From: Arthrobacter sp. AL12
Lineage (GTDB): Bacteria; Actinomycetota; Actinomycetes; Actinomycetales; Micrococcaceae
Direction: 5' to 3'
Assembly: GCF_029960645.1 (NCBI RefSeq)
Contig: NZ_JASBQY010000004.1
Span: 221,847 to 285,846, forward strand
DNA length: 64,000 nucleotides
Shown here in pieces: positions 1-9,096 of this stretch. Positions within the stretch are counted from its first letter, which is position 1, and each line of letters starts with the position of its first letter. The notes beneath the pieces are model-generated. The model made no database searches. It saw nothing but the letters and a program-made list of their open reading frames with translations, and was not told the origin of the DNA. The position numbers and the translations under genes are program-made.

Positions 1-1032
1 GCCGCCGCGCAGGCGGCCATCGCCGCCGGCGCCAACCAGTACGCCCCCGGCAAGGGCATCCTTGAGCTGCGCGAGTCGATCTCGCTCCACCAGGAGCGCT
101 TCTACGGCCTGGAACCGGACCCGCAGACCGAGATCATCGTCACCACCGGCGCCACCGAGGCCATTGCCGCCTCGCTGCTCGCGCTCGTCGGGCCAGGCGA
201 TGAGGTCCTCACGTTCGAGCCGTTCTACGACTCCTACGGCGCCATCATCGGCCTCTCCGGCGCCCGGCACGTCACGGCCCCGCTGCTGGCCCCTGACTTC
301 ATGCCGGATCTGGAGGCCCTCGAAGCGGCGTTCAGCAGCCGCACCAAGGTGGTGCTGGTCAACAACCCGCACAATCCGACCGGTGCGGTGTTCCCCCGTG
401 AGGTGCTGGAACGCGTCGTCGAACTCGCCGTCCGGCACGACGCCATCATCATCACCGATGAGGTCTACGAACACCTCACCTTCGGTGTCCGGCACATCCC
501 GGTGGCCACCCTGCCGGGCGCCGCCGACCGCACCCTGACGATTTCCTCCGCGGGGAAGACGTTCTCCTTTACCGGCTGGAAGATCGGCTGGCTCAGCGGG
601 CCGGAGCACCTGGTCTCCGCCGCCCGCACGGTCAAGCAGTTCCTGAGCTACAGCTCCGGCACCCCGTTCCAGAGCGCCATCGCGGCCGGGCTGGGCCTGC
701 CGGATGAGTTCTATGCCGGCATCGCCGATACCCTCCAGCTCAAACGCGACATCCTCAGCGAGGGCCTGCGCGCCGCGGGCCTGGATGTGTTCACGCCGCA
801 GGGGACGTACTTCGTCAACGTGGACACCGCGCCGCTGGGCATCTCGGATGCCGTCGACCTGGCCCGCCGGCTGCCCGCTCTGGTGGGCGTCGCGGCGATC
901 CCGGTGCCGGTGTTCTGCCACCCGGAGGGCGCCGTTCGCACCCGGAGCCTGCTGCGCTTCGCGTTCTGCAAGCGGATCGATGTGCTGCAGGAAGCCGCCG
1001 AACGGCTTGCGACGCTCCGCGACCGGCTCTGA
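1..1032 (+). CDS. PLP-dependent class I/II aminotransferase, 5' end cut by window
   Basis: The reading frame is open from base 1, so the N-terminus lies outside the window; 343 codons plus stop remain. Visible fold-type I features are the NQYAPGKG segment, the glycine-rich TTGATEAI cofactor-phosphate loop, NNPHNPTG with the substrate/PLP-contacting Asn, ITDEVYEHL with the pyridine-nitrogen Asp, and SSAGKTFSFTGWKIGW containing the Schiff-base Lys. A C-terminal LLRFAFCK carries the Arg expected to bind the substrate carboxylate. This subgroup includes kynurenine/methionine aminotransferases and actinobacterial N-succinyldiaminopimelate aminotransferase; sequence alone does not decide the substrate. 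The stop overlaps the ATG of the next gene (TGATG), so the two are probably translationally coupled. Confidence 0.9.
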   Translation, partial: AAAQAAIAAGANQYAPGKGILELRESISLHQERFYGLEPDPQTEIIVTTGATEAIAASLLALVGPGDEVLTFEPFYDSYGAIIGLSGARHVTAPLLAPDFMPDLEALEAAFSSRTKVVLVNNPHNPTGAVFPREVLERVVELAVRHDAIIITDEVYEHLTFGVRHIPVATLPGAADRTLTISSAGKTFSFTGWKIGWLSGPEHLVSAARTVKQFLSYSSGTPFQSAIAAGLGLPDEFYAGIADTLQLKRDILSEGLRAAGLDVFTPQGTYFVNVDTAPLGISDAVDLARRLPALVGVAAIPVPVFCHPEGAVRTRSLLRFAFCKRIDVLQEAAERLATLRDRL

Positions 1033-1823
1033 TGGCGGACACGCCCCCCGCCGCGCGTTTCCTGCGCACCACCGGCCAGCACGCCACAATCGAGCCCGAC
1101 GCCTTCACCGAGGGCGGCTTTGTGCTCAGCATCGGCGGGGCGGAACAGTCGCACGTCAACCTGGCGGACCCTTCGGACATCTTCTACGAGTACCTGCGCC
1201 GGATCGGCCATGTGGTGGATCTGGCGGCACCGTGGGCCGAACCGATCACCGCCCTCCATCTCGGCGCCGGGGCCCTGACCCTGGCGCGCTACATCCAGGC
1301 CACCCGCCCGGGCTCCGTGCAGTACGCGGTGGAGCTGGAACGGGAACTGCTGGACTTTGTGCTGCAGCAGCTCCCCCTGCCCGAAGGCACGCGGCTGCAC
1401 CCGCTGATCGGCGACGCCCGCGACGCCCTCGCCGCGCTGCCCCCGGAACTGCGCTTCGACGTCGTGATCCTGGACATCTTCTCCGGGCCGGACGCCCCGG
1501 AACACATCGCCTGCACCGCGTTCTACTGCGAGGCCGCGGCCAAGCTCACTCCCCGCGGCGTGCTGATCGTCAACGTGGGCGACGAACCCGGGCTCACGCT
1601 GGTCCGGAGCCAGGTGGCCGCGCTGCGCCGGGCGGTGGCCGACGTGTCCGCCTTTGCCGAGGCCGGCATGTTCAGCGGCCGCTACCCGGGCAACATCATC
1701 CTGACCGGAACGCAGGGGCCCTGGCCGGAGGCATGGACGGCGGCGCTTACCGCCCGCGGGCCGCACCCCGCGAAGGTGCTCTCCGGCGTCGGCCTCGACG
1801 TCCTCTCGGACCAGCCCGACTGA
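1032..1823 (+). CDS. Spermidine synthase-like methyltransferase-fold protein
   Basis: A 263-residue protein with a Rossmann methyltransferase-like core: HLGAGALTLARYI is the nucleotide-binding glycine motif, followed by AVELERELLDFV (acidic ribose-binding position), LIGDARDALAALP, and DVVILDIFSGPDAPEH at the active-site strand. This layout matches the spermidine-synthase-like family common in actinobacteria. Many members are not true aminopropyltransferases, and I see no neighbouring decarboxylase, so polyamine synthesis should not be assumed. It starts inside the stop of the aminotransferase gene and is followed 7 bases later by a small P-loop gene, forming a three-gene rightward unit. Confidence 0.8.
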   Translation: MADTPPAARFLRTTGQHATIEPDAFTEGGFVLSIGGAEQSHVNLADPSDIFYEYLRRIGHVVDLAAPWAEPITALHLGAGALTLARYIQATRPGSVQYAVELERELLDFVLQQLPLPEGTRLHPLIGDARDALAALPPELRFDVVILDIFSGPDAPEHIACTAFYCEAAAKLTPRGVLIVNVGDEPGLTLVRSQVAALRRAVADVSAFAEAGMFSGRYPGNIILTGTQGPWPEAWTAALTARGPHPAKVLSGVGLDVLSDQPD

Positions 1824-1830
1824 CGGCCCC

Positions 1831-2292
1831 ATGGTTGAGGTTCTCCTGACCGGCATGTCCGGCGCCGGCAAGACCTCCGCGCTGGCAGAACTCGCGCGGC
1901 GCGGTTTCGAGACGATGGACACCGATGACGGGGGCTGGATCACACGCGACGGCGGCGAGCCGCTGTGGCACGTGCCCCTGATGGACGCGCTGCTGTCCCG
2001 GCCGCGGACCGGGCCCCTGTTTGTGCAGGGTACCGTCGCCAACCAGGGACGCTTCTATGACCGGTTCGACGCGGTGGTGCTCCTCAGCGCGCCCGTCGGC
2101 GTGATCCTGGAGCGCCTGCGCACCCGGACGGGCAACGATTACGGGAAGTCCCCGGCCGAGCGGGCGAAGATCCTGCGGGACATCGCCGAGGTGGAGCCGC
2201 TGCTGCGCGCCGGGTCAACGCATGAGCTCGACACGGGGCAGCCGCTGGAGGAGACGGTCGAGGCGTTGATCACGATCGCCGGCCCGCCGTGA
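1831..2292 (+). CDS. Small P-loop nucleotide kinase-like protein
   Basis: A 153-residue single-domain P-loop protein. GMSGAGKTS near residue 8 is a Walker A motif, followed by FETMDTDDGGWI, the place where shikimate-kinase/adenylate-kinase-like proteins hold substrate acidic residues. VVLLSAPVGVILERLRTRTGNDYGK resembles the lid region, with Arg residues for phosphate binding. The fold suggests a small-molecule kinase of the AAA_33/shikimate-kinase-like type, but the substrate is unknown. It is the last gene of the rightward unit and converges on rsmD, only 10 bases away. Confidence 0.75.
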   Translation: MVEVLLTGMSGAGKTSALAELARRGFETMDTDDGGWITRDGGEPLWHVPLMDALLSRPRTGPLFVQGTVANQGRFYDRFDAVVLLSAPVGVILERLRTRTGNDYGKSPAERAKILRDIAEVEPLLRAGSTHELDTGQPLEETVEALITIAGPP

Positions 2293-2302
2293 CCGGGCCC
2301 GC

Positions 2303-2923
2303 CTAGGTACCGTCGGGATCAGCCGCGGGATCCGGGCCTGCGTCCGGGCCTGCTTCGGCGCTGGGTTCGGCGAACCAGAGCTTGGTCTCCCCGTACTTCC
2401 GTTCCGCGAACCGTTCCATTCCGTCGGGCCAGGACGGTTCGGGGGTCCGGGACGATCGCTCCACGACGACGACGGCGCCCTCCGCCAGGTGCGGGAGCAG
2501 CTTGGCGAGCACCCCGGCCAGCGCCGGTTCGTCAAGCGGGTAGGGCGGATCGAGGAAGACGAGGTCCCAGCGGACGGCCGCCTGGGTCCGGTCCAGGAAC
2601 GAGTCGACCCTGGAGCGGTGCACAGTGACGATCTTGTGCCGCGCGACGGTGTTGACCAGGTCCGCGTTGCGCTGGCAGACCTCGCTGGCCTTGCCGTCGG
2701 ATTCCACCAGGTCCACACTCTGCGCGCCGCGGCTGGCGCTTTCCACGCCGAGTGAACCGGACCCCGCGTAGAGGTCCAGCACCCGGGCGTCCGCGATCAC
2801 CTCGAAGGCGTCCAGCCGGGAGAAAAGCGCTTCCTTGACCCGGTCCGTGGTGGGCCGGGTCAGCGACCCCGGGACGCTGACCAGGGTGGTTCCGCCCGCG
2901 GCCCCGGCAATGATGCGGCTCAT
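2303..2923 (-). CDS. rsmD: 16S rRNA (guanine(966)-N(2))-methyltransferase RsmD
   Basis: A 206-residue SAM-dependent RNA methyltransferase. The N-terminal MSRIIAGAAGGTTL followed by PTTDRVKEALFSRL is the RsmD signature; VLDLYAGSGSLGVESASRGA is the SAM-binding loop and DLVFLDPPYPLDEP contains the catalytic DPPY motif of N2-guanine methyltransferases. The family methylates G966 of 16S rRNA during 30S assembly. The C-terminus has an extra low-complexity tail rich in Asp, Pro and Ala. It lies 30 bases downstream of recG on the same strand, a common actinobacterial pairing. Confidence 0.95.
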   Translation of the reverse strand: MSRIIAGAAGGTTLVSVPGSLTRPTTDRVKEALFSRLDAFEVIADARVLDLYAGSGSLGVESASRGAQSVDLVESDGKASEVCQRNADLVNTVARHKIVTVHRSRVDSFLDRTQAAVRWDLVFLDPPYPLDEPALAGVLAKLLPHLAEGAVVVVERSSRTPEPSWPDGMERFAERKYGETKLWFAEPSAEAGPDAGPDPAADPDGT

Positions 2924-2953
2924 GGCCGGGCCGCCCTGGGTGCATCGATGGTG

Positions 2954-5203
2954 TTAGCCGCGTTCAAGGAACGCCTCCTTTTCCGGGTTGAGGTATTCGT
3001 CGATCGCCGCGGCGAGGACGGGGTGGGCGCCCAGTGACGGGTCGCCGCCGACGATCGCCTGCGCGTCCTGCCGGGCCCGGGCGATCACGTGCTCGTGGTC
3101 CAGGACGCGCAAAAGCTTGAGCGTGGACCGGCCGCCGGACTGGGAGGCGCCCAGGATGTCGCCTTCCCGGCGCAGCAACAGGTCCTCCTGGGAGAGTGCG
3201 AAACCGTCGGTGGTGGCCGCGACGGCGTCGAGCCGTCGGCGGCTCGGGTGGCCGGGTTCCAGGCTGGTGACGAGCAGGCAGGTGCCCGGCAGCCCGCCGC
3301 GTCCCACCCGGCCGCGGAGCTGGTGGAGCTGCGAGATGCCGAAGCGGTCCGCATCCAGGATCACCATGAGGGTGGCGTTGTGGACGTCCACGCCCACTTC
3401 GATCACGGTGGTGGAGACCAGGAGCTTGGTCTGGTTGGCGGTGAAGGAGGCCATGGTTTCCGACTTCAGCACCGGGTCCAGCCGGCCGTGCAGCGGCGCC
3501 ACGGGCACTCCCGCCAGGGCCGGCTCGTCCCGCAGGAGTTCGACGACGCCGGCCACGGAGGCCAGCTCGCGGGCCCCCTTCTCGCCGTTCAGGTCCGCGG
3601 CGGACGGTTCGGGCTCCCCGGGGCTGAAGTCGCCGTCGTCGTCCGAGCCGATCTTGGGACAGACGATGTACACCTGGTGGCCGGCGTCGATCTCCTCCCG
3701 GGCGCGGCTCCAGATGCGCGTGGCCCACGCCGGGTGCTCCGCGAGTCCGACGATGTGGGTGGTGATCGGTGCGCGGCCGGCCGGCAGTTCGTCGAGGACG
3801 GACGTTTCGAGGTCGCCGAACACGGTCATGGCCACGGTCCTGGGGATGGGGGTGGCGGTCATGACCAGCAGGTGCGGGGGCTTGCTGGCCTTGGACCGTA
3901 GCACATCGCGCTGTTCGACGCCGAACCGGTGCTGCTCGTCCACCACGATCAGCCCCAGGTCGTAGAAGGAGACGTTGTCGCTGAGCAGGGCATGGGTGCC
4001 GATGACGATCCCTGCGGTTCCGGAGGCTGCGTCCAGCATCGCCTGCTTCCGGGCCGCGGTGGGCATGGACCCGGTGAGCAGGGTGACCTGGACGGCGTCG
4101 GGGCCGAAACCGCCCAGCATGCCGTCGCGGGACAGCGGCCCCAGCGTGCGGCGGATCGATTCGAAGTGCTGCGCGGCGAGGACCTCGGTGGGGGCCAGCA
4201 GGGCGGCCTGTCCCCCGGCGTCCACCACCTGCAGCATGGCGCGCAGGGCCACGATGGTCTTGCCGGAGCCGACCTCGCCCTGGAGCAGGCGGTTCATCGG
4301 CGAGTCCTGGGCGAGTTCCGCGGCCAGCGTCCTGCCGACGGCGGCCTGGCCGGCGGTCAGGGTGAAGGGCAGCTGGCGGTCAAAGGCGGCCAGCAGCCCC
4401 TCCGCGGCGGGGCGGCGGGCGGTGGCCTCCTCGGCGGCGAGCTGGGCACGGCGCCGGGCGAGGGCGGACTGGAGCACCAGGGCTTCCTGGTAGCGGAAAC
4501 GGTCCCGGGCGCGTTGCCAGTCCTCGGGGCCGTGCGGGGCGTGGATGAGCCGGTAGGCGTCGGCGACCGGCACGAACTTCTCCCGGGCCGTGATCGCCGC
4601 CGGCAGCGGGTCAGGCACGGCGTCCAGGTCCGCGGTGTCCAGCAGCGTTTCGACGACTTTCTGGATGGACCAGCTGGTCAGCTTGGCGGTGGCCGGGTAC
4701 ACCGGGATGGGCATGGCGGCGAGCTTCTCCGGGTCCATCCCGGGGGTGTCCGGGTCCCCGTCCAGCAGCTTGAAGTCGGGGTTGGTCAGCCCGAGGGCGC
4801 CGCCGTAGCGGGTGATCTTTCCCGAGAACAGGGCGCGGCGGCCCGGCTGCAGTTCGGCCTTGGCCCGGTGGCCGTTGAAGAAGCTCACCGTCAGCGTGCC
4901 CGGCCGGCCGGTCCCGGCGCCGGCGTCGTCGGTGATCACGACGTCGGTCAGCGAGCCGCGGCGGGTCTTCATGAACCGGGTGCTGCTGGAGACCACGCGG
5001 GCAATCAGGGTGACGTCCTCGTCGAGCGGAACCTCGCTGATGGGTGTGAGTTCGCCGCGGTCCATGTAACGGCGGGGGAAGTGGTTCAGCAGCCCGCCGA
5101 CGGTGGTGATGCCGAGGTGTTTTTCGATGACCGCCGCAGAGCGCTTGCCGATCCGGCGTTCAAGGTCCAGCCCCAGTTCGGCGTAGGCCAGGTCAGCGTT
5201 CAT
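2954..5203 (-). CDS. recG: ATP-dependent DNA helicase RecG
   Basis: A branched-DNA helicase that remodels stalled forks and Holliday junctions. The ATG at 5203 (MNADLAYAELGLDLERRIG) is preferred over the upstream in-frame candidate at 5260, because it overlaps the DAK2 stop by only 11 bases and begins directly at the wedge-domain region. Helicase motifs are GEVGSGKT (Walker A), VVDEQHRFGVEQR (motif II DEQH), MTATPIPRT (motif III) and QLRGRVGRGG (motif VI). The length of about 749 residues is normal for RecG. An OB-fold wedge with VIARVVSSS and the HFPRRYMDRG segment precede the helicase lobes. Confidence 0.96.
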   Translation of the reverse strand: MNADLAYAELGLDLERRIGKRSAAVIEKHLGITTVGGLLNHFPRRYMDRGELTPISEVPLDEDVTLIARVVSSSTRFMKTRRGSLTDVVITDDAGAGTGRPGTLTVSFFNGHRAKAELQPGRRALFSGKITRYGGALGLTNPDFKLLDGDPDTPGMDPEKLAAMPIPVYPATAKLTSWSIQKVVETLLDTADLDAVPDPLPAAITAREKFVPVADAYRLIHAPHGPEDWQRARDRFRYQEALVLQSALARRRAQLAAEEATARRPAAEGLLAAFDRQLPFTLTAGQAAVGRTLAAELAQDSPMNRLLQGEVGSGKTIVALRAMLQVVDAGGQAALLAPTEVLAAQHFESIRRTLGPLSRDGMLGGFGPDAVQVTLLTGSMPTAARKQAMLDAASGTAGIVIGTHALLSDNVSFYDLGLIVVDEQHRFGVEQRDVLRSKASKPPHLLVMTATPIPRTVAMTVFGDLETSVLDELPAGRAPITTHIVGLAEHPAWATRIWSRAREEIDAGHQVYIVCPKIGSDDDGDFSPGEPEPSAADLNGEKGARELASVAGVVELLRDEPALAGVPVAPLHGRLDPVLKSETMASFTANQTKLLVSTTVIEVGVDVHNATLMVILDADRFGISQLHQLRGRVGRGGLPGTCLLVTSLEPGHPSRRRLDAVAATTDGFALSQEDLLLRREGDILGASQSGGRSTLKLLRVLDHEHVIARARQDAQAIVGGDPSLGAHPVLAAAIDEYLNPEKEAFLERG

Positions 5204-6287
5204 GTCCGTCGGGGACCTGTCCTGCGGGTTCACGGGCAGCGGCGTCGCGGGGTTCGGCATCCGGCACGGCCAGCTCGCTGATGCTGATGTCCGAGGGGTC
5301 GCCGACGGACCGGATCAGGGCCACGGCGGGCCCGGCGTGCGGGACGTGGACGTGGACGCGCCAGCGGTAGGCACCGGAGGCGTCGACTGCCCCGCCGACC
5401 TGGCTCATGATGACGGAGTCGCCCATTTCGTCGAGCCGCTGGCGCATCATGGCGGCGTCCAGGGGTGACAGGGTGATGGTGCACATGACTTCCACGCCCT
5501 CGTCCCGCGGCATGCCGGCGTGGATGTGCGGGTCCTGGACGTCGTAGCCGTGCAGGCCGTCCAGAAGCTGGTCCTGGAGTTCCTCCCCGAGGACGGCGGA
5601 GCGGAGGCAGTCGAGGATCAGCAGCATCCCGACGCCGCCTGCATCCACCACATGGGCGGCGTGCAGCGCCTCCAGCTGGTCCTCTGTCCGCACCACAGCC
5701 GCGAGGGCGGCCGCCACGACGGCATCGAGGGCCAGGCCCAGGGTGTGGTTGCTGTCGTCGCCGTCGTGCGCCGAATCCACGGCGGCCGCGGCGCGGGCGG
5801 CGGCCTCCATCACGGAGAGCATGGTGCCGGGAACCGGGTCGCTCAACGCGGACCAGGCCCGGAGCTGGGCCCGGTTCAGCGCGGCGGCCAGCAGCGGGGC
5901 GCTGAGCCGGGTGTGCCCGGCGAGGGGTTCGGCGGCGGCGCACAGGAAAACGGCGAACAGCGTGCCGGAGTTGCCGCGGGCCCTTTCCATGGCGGCCAGG
6001 CCGGCCCGGGAGAGGATGGCGCCGACGTCGTTCCGGGCCGGATCCGGCCCAGGAAAGGAATGGACCGTCGGATCCGCGGTGACCTGCGGTATTGCGGCGG
6101 TATCCAGGCCGTGGAGTGCCTGGGCGGCGGCCCGCACCGTGAGGTAGAGGTTGGTGCCGGTGTCGCCGTCGGCGACGGGGAAGATGTTGATGGCGTTCAG
6201 GCGGTCGCTGTGGTTCCCAAGAGTCGTTTCTGCCTTGCCCAACCACCGCTTCATCGCTTGCGCGTTGGCGGCAATTCTAGTCTGCAA
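5193..6287 (-). CDS. DAK2-domain protein (DhaL/FakA-like phosphotransferase domain)
   Basis: A 364-residue protein with the DAK2 signature NAINIFPVADGDTGTNLYLTV near residue 30, where the Asp residues coordinate the two metal ions holding ADP. Further DAK2 features are ARGNSGTLFAVF and DAGGVGMLLILDCL. A second C-terminal domain of unknown role includes VEVMCTITL and VIMSQVGGAVDASG, resembling the shorter actinobacterial relatives of the fatty-acid kinase FakA. A TTG start at 6287, preceded by GGGATGGGA, overlaps the thiL stop by 11 bases; an ATG at 6254 is the alternative but has no obvious ribosome-binding site. The placement between thiL and recG is typical; the substrate is not deducible. 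Confidence 0.85.
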   Translation of the reverse strand: MQTRIAANAQAMKRWLGKAETTLGNHSDRLNAINIFPVADGDTGTNLYLTVRAAAQALHGLDTAAIPQVTADPTVHSFPGPDPARNDVGAILSRAGLAAMERARGNSGTLFAVFLCAAAEPLAGHTRLSAPLLAAALNRAQLRAWSALSDPVPGTMLSVMEAAARAAAAVDSAHDGDDSNHTLGLALDAVVAAALAAVVRTEDQLEALHAAHVVDAGGVGMLLILDCLRSAVLGEELQDQLLDGLHGYDVQDPHIHAGMPRDEGVEVMCTITLSPLDAAMMRQRLDEMGDSVIMSQVGGAVDASGAYRWRVHVHVPHAGPAVALIRSVGDPSDISISELAVPDAEPRDAAAREPAGQVPDGHER

Positions 6288-7344
6288 AGTGATCCCATCC
6301 CACAGTGTCAGCGGACCTTCCCGCTATCTTGACGCCCGTGCTGTCCGTTGATGCAGGGGCTTCCACCGAGCCTATCGCAGTGAAACCGTGAGGCAGCTGA
6401 AGACCTGGGGGGAATGTGGCCAGCAGTCCGTGGTCCTCCCCGCCGCCCAGGATCCAGGCCATCGGATCGGTGCGGAGCAGTTCGGCGGCAGGCAGGAGCG
6501 GAACCGCCAGTTGCTCCAGAACCGACGCGTCAAGGTTCAGGACGGCGTGGCTGGCGGCGGCCATCCGGTTGCCGTCGCGGACCAGCCCGTCGGAAATGTC
6601 CATCATGGCCGTGGCGCCGGAGTCCCGGGCCAGCGGACCCCCCGCGAGCGGCGGCAGGGGCCGGCACTGGGTGTCCAGCAGGGCGCGCTGCTCCTTGGTC
6701 AGCGCCTCGACGGGAACTGCCGATTCCAGCAGTGCGAGACCCGCCGCGGCACGCCCCACGGTGCCCGCCAGCGCGAGAATATCCCCGGCGCGGGCGCCGG
6801 AGCGCAGCACGGGTGAGCCGCCGTCGAGGGTGCCGAGAATCGCCACACTGACAGCCAGTTCGCTGCCCCGGCCGAGGTCGCCGCCGGCCACGGCGCAGTC
6901 CGGGGCGCCCAGTTCCCGGATGCCGGCACTGAGTCCGTCGGCGAAGTCCTCGACCCAGGCCACCCGGGTGCCCGGGGGCATGGTGAGGCTGACGACAAGG
7001 GAGGTGGCGCGGGCCCCCATGGCGTTGATGTCGCTGAGGTTCTGCGCGGCCGCCTTCCAGCCGACGTCGTAGCCCGTGGTCCGGTAGCCGTTGTTCCATT
7101 CGAGCCGGAAGTCCTGGTCGGCCACCTGGGTGTCGATGCTGAGGACTGCCCGTCCGTCCGGGGCCGCCACGATGGCGGCGTCGTCGCCCGGGCCCAGGAT
7201 CAGGGACGGGTTGTGTTCCTGGCCGTAGTGCAGGCGCGGGAAGATGCGTTCCAGGAGCTGGGATTCGGAGAGTTCCGCCACGGTCAGGGGCGGGGCGGGG
7301 CGCAGGGTCGCGTTCCGGGGCGGTTCATTCTGGCGTTCGGGCAC
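6277..7344 (-). CDS. thiL: Thiamine-monophosphate kinase
   Basis: A 355-residue enzyme of the PurM-like superfamily that phosphorylates thiamine monophosphate to the diphosphate cofactor. It shows LILGPGDDAAIV (metal/ATP Asp pair), VLSIDTQVADQDFRL, the signature VGWKAAAQNLSDINAMGA, CAVAGGDLGRG and the late MMDISDGLVRDGNRM and GGGEDHGLLATF motifs. GTG at 7344 is the start. It is the first gene of a leftward, overlapping run thiL-DAK2-recG-rsmD and diverges from the DUF3515 lipoprotein gene, so its promoter lies in 7345-7440. Confidence 0.95.
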   Translation of the reverse strand: MPERQNEPPRNATLRPAPPLTVAELSESQLLERIFPRLHYGQEHNPSLILGPGDDAAIVAAPDGRAVLSIDTQVADQDFRLEWNNGYRTTGYDVGWKAAAQNLSDINAMGARATSLVVSLTMPPGTRVAWVEDFADGLSAGIRELGAPDCAVAGGDLGRGSELAVSVAILGTLDGGSPVLRSGARAGDILALAGTVGRAAAGLALLESAVPVEALTKEQRALLDTQCRPLPPLAGGPLARDSGATAMMDISDGLVRDGNRMAAASHAVLNLDASVLEQLAVPLLPAAELLRTDPMAWILGGGEDHGLLATFPPGLQLPHGFTAIGSVEAPASTDSTGVKIAGRSADTVGWDHFAD

Positions 7345-7440
7345 AGCCCTACGCTACCGCGAGGGTGTGACAACGGCCGACGTCGTGCCTCGCCTGCCGC
7401 GCCGTCCATCGCTTGTCCCGCACAAGGATAGGCTTGGAGA

Positions 7441-7944
7441 ATGCAGCGTTTCCGTCTCCTGGCTTCCGCACGTCCACTCCGCCTCCTGGCCGCGGCGGCG
7501 GCCGCTGGGATCGTGCTGAGCGCCTGCGCCCCGGTTGTCGACGTCGCGCCCGCCAAGGACGCGGCAAACGCCGCCTGCGCCCCCATGATGGTGGCGCTGC
7601 CGGACGCGATCGGCGAGGCCAAGCTGCGGAAGACCAACAGCCAGGCCACCGCGGCATGGGGCGACCCGTCGCTGGTCATCCTGCGCTGCGGGGTGAACGT
7701 TCCGGGGCCCACGACGGACCGCTGCGTCAGCGTCAACGGCGTGGACTGGGTCATCAAGGAGGGCGACCCGGTCTGGACCCTGACCACCTTCGGGCGCGAA
7801 CCCGCCACCGAGATCCTGATGGACCCGGACAAGATCAGTTCCGCGACCGTGCTCGCGGACCTCGCCGCCGCCGCGGCGAAGGTACCGGCGGCGCGGAACT
7901 GCGTGGGCCAGGCAGACCTGCGCAACGTGCCGCCGAGCCGGTAG
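7441..7944 (+). CDS. DUF3515-family lipoprotein
   Basis: A 167-residue exported protein. Residues about 10-28 form a hydrophobic signal segment ending in VLSACAP, a lipobox with the lipidated Cys. The remainder matches the DUF3515 family (CAPMMVALPDAI, AAWGDPSLVILRCGV, WVIKEGDPVWTLTTFGREPATEI). This family sits between thiL and ddl in many actinobacteria; its function is unknown. It converges on ddl, whose stop is 5 bases away. Confidence 0.85.
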   Translation: MQRFRLLASARPLRLLAAAAAAGIVLSACAPVVDVAPAKDAANAACAPMMVALPDAIGEAKLRKTNSQATAAWGDPSLVILRCGVNVPGPTTDRCVSVNGVDWVIKEGDPVWTLTTFGREPATEILMDPDKISSATVLADLAAAAAKVPAARNCVGQADLRNVPPSR

Positions 7945-7948
7945 GGCC

Positions 7949-9094
7949 CTACCGCAGGCCGGTCCTGCGGTGCAGCGCCAGGTAAATCAGTTCGTCGATC
8001 AATTCCGCATAACCCAGGCCGGAGGCCTTCCACATCTGCGGGTACATGCTCTTCGGCGTGAACCCGGGCATGGTGTTGATCTCGTTGATGATCAGCTCAC
8101 CCTCGGGGGTGTAGAAGAAATCGACCCGGCTCAGGCCCTCGGCCCCGACGGCGTCGAAGGCGACGGCGGCCAGCTCGCGGACCCGGGCGATGGCCTCGTC
8201 CGGGAGGTCGGCCGGGCAGCTAAGGGCCGCGGCGTCGTCCACGTACTTGGCGTTGAAGTCGTAGAACTCGTGCCCGCCGCCTGCCACGGAAATCTCCCCG
8301 GGCATGGACGTCCGGGGAGCGTCGGTCCCCCGGCCTTCCAGGACGGCGCATTCGATTTCGCGCCCGACGATGCCCGCCTCGATGACGAGTTTCGGATCGT
8401 GTTCGCGGGCGGCCTCGATCGCGGCGTCCAGGCCTTCGAGTGAGTCCACCTTGGAAATCCCCATGGACGAACCCGCCCGCGCGGGCTTGACGAAGACCGG
8501 GAAGCCAAGCTGGTCCACCCGCTTGCGGACCGTCTCCGGGTCGTTGCGCCACTGCCGGTCTGTCACGGCGATGTAGGGGCCCACGCGGAGGCCTGCGGAT
8601 TCAAACACCACCTTCATGAAGTGCTTGTCCATTCCAACGGCCGACGCCAGCACGCCGGCTCCCACATAACGGGTGTCGGACAGCTCCAGGAAGCCCTGGA
8701 CGGTGCCGTCCTCGCCGAACGGGCCGTGCAGGAGCGGAAACACCACGTCCACGGCGCCCAGTTCCTGCGGTACCTCGTTCGGGGAGGCCACGATCAGCTG
8801 GTGTTCGCCGCCGATCTCGGTCAGCGCGACGGTCCGGGCCGAGGACGCGACCTCCGGCAGGGAGGAGGCAGATAGCGACCAGTCATGGGTGTCCCCGGAG
8901 GCCAGCACCCACTGGCCGGTTTTGGCGATCCCGATCGGGATGACCTCGTACTTCGTCTGGTCGATGGCGCCGAGGACCCCGGCAGCCGTCACGCAGCTCA
9001 CCGCGTGTTCGCTGGAGCGGCCGCCGAACAGCACCGCCACCCGGGGCCGTGCCTGGGCGGATCGTCCCGTTGTGCTCAGATTTTCTTCAGACAC
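7949..9094 (-). CDS. ddl: D-alanine--D-alanine ligase
   Basis: A 381-residue ATP-grasp ligase that makes the D-Ala-D-Ala end of the peptidoglycan stem peptide. The N-terminal FGGRSSEHAVS motif, the central FPLLHGPFGEDGTVQGFLE, the KPARAGSSMGISKV nucleotide loop and the final INEINTMPGFTPKSMYP metal/ATP-binding motif are all present. A Tyr occupies the EFYDFNAKY segment, as in D-Ala-D-Ala rather than D-Ala-D-Lac enzymes. The start is GTG at 9094, two bases after the gpsA stop, so ddl is the last gene of the murA-plsC-gpsA-ddl run. Confidence 0.96.
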   Translation of the reverse strand: MSEENLSTTGRSAQARPRVAVLFGGRSSEHAVSCVTAAGVLGAIDQTKYEVIPIGIAKTGQWVLASGDTHDWSLSASSLPEVASSARTVALTEIGGEHQLIVASPNEVPQELGAVDVVFPLLHGPFGEDGTVQGFLELSDTRYVGAGVLASAVGMDKHFMKVVFESAGLRVGPYIAVTDRQWRNDPETVRKRVDQLGFPVFVKPARAGSSMGISKVDSLEGLDAAIEAAREHDPKLVIEAGIVGREIECAVLEGRGTDAPRTSMPGEISVAGGGHEFYDFNAKYVDDAAALSCPADLPDEAIARVRELAAVAFDAVGAEGLSRVDFFYTPEGELIINEINTMPGFTPKSMYPQMWKASGLGYAELIDELIYLALHRRTGLR

Positions 9095-9096
9095 GC

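Noticed and set aside
3929..5281. 450-codon plus-strand frame opposite recG
   Set aside because: Gly/Val/His-rich with no motif; recG carries all helicase motifs on the other strand.
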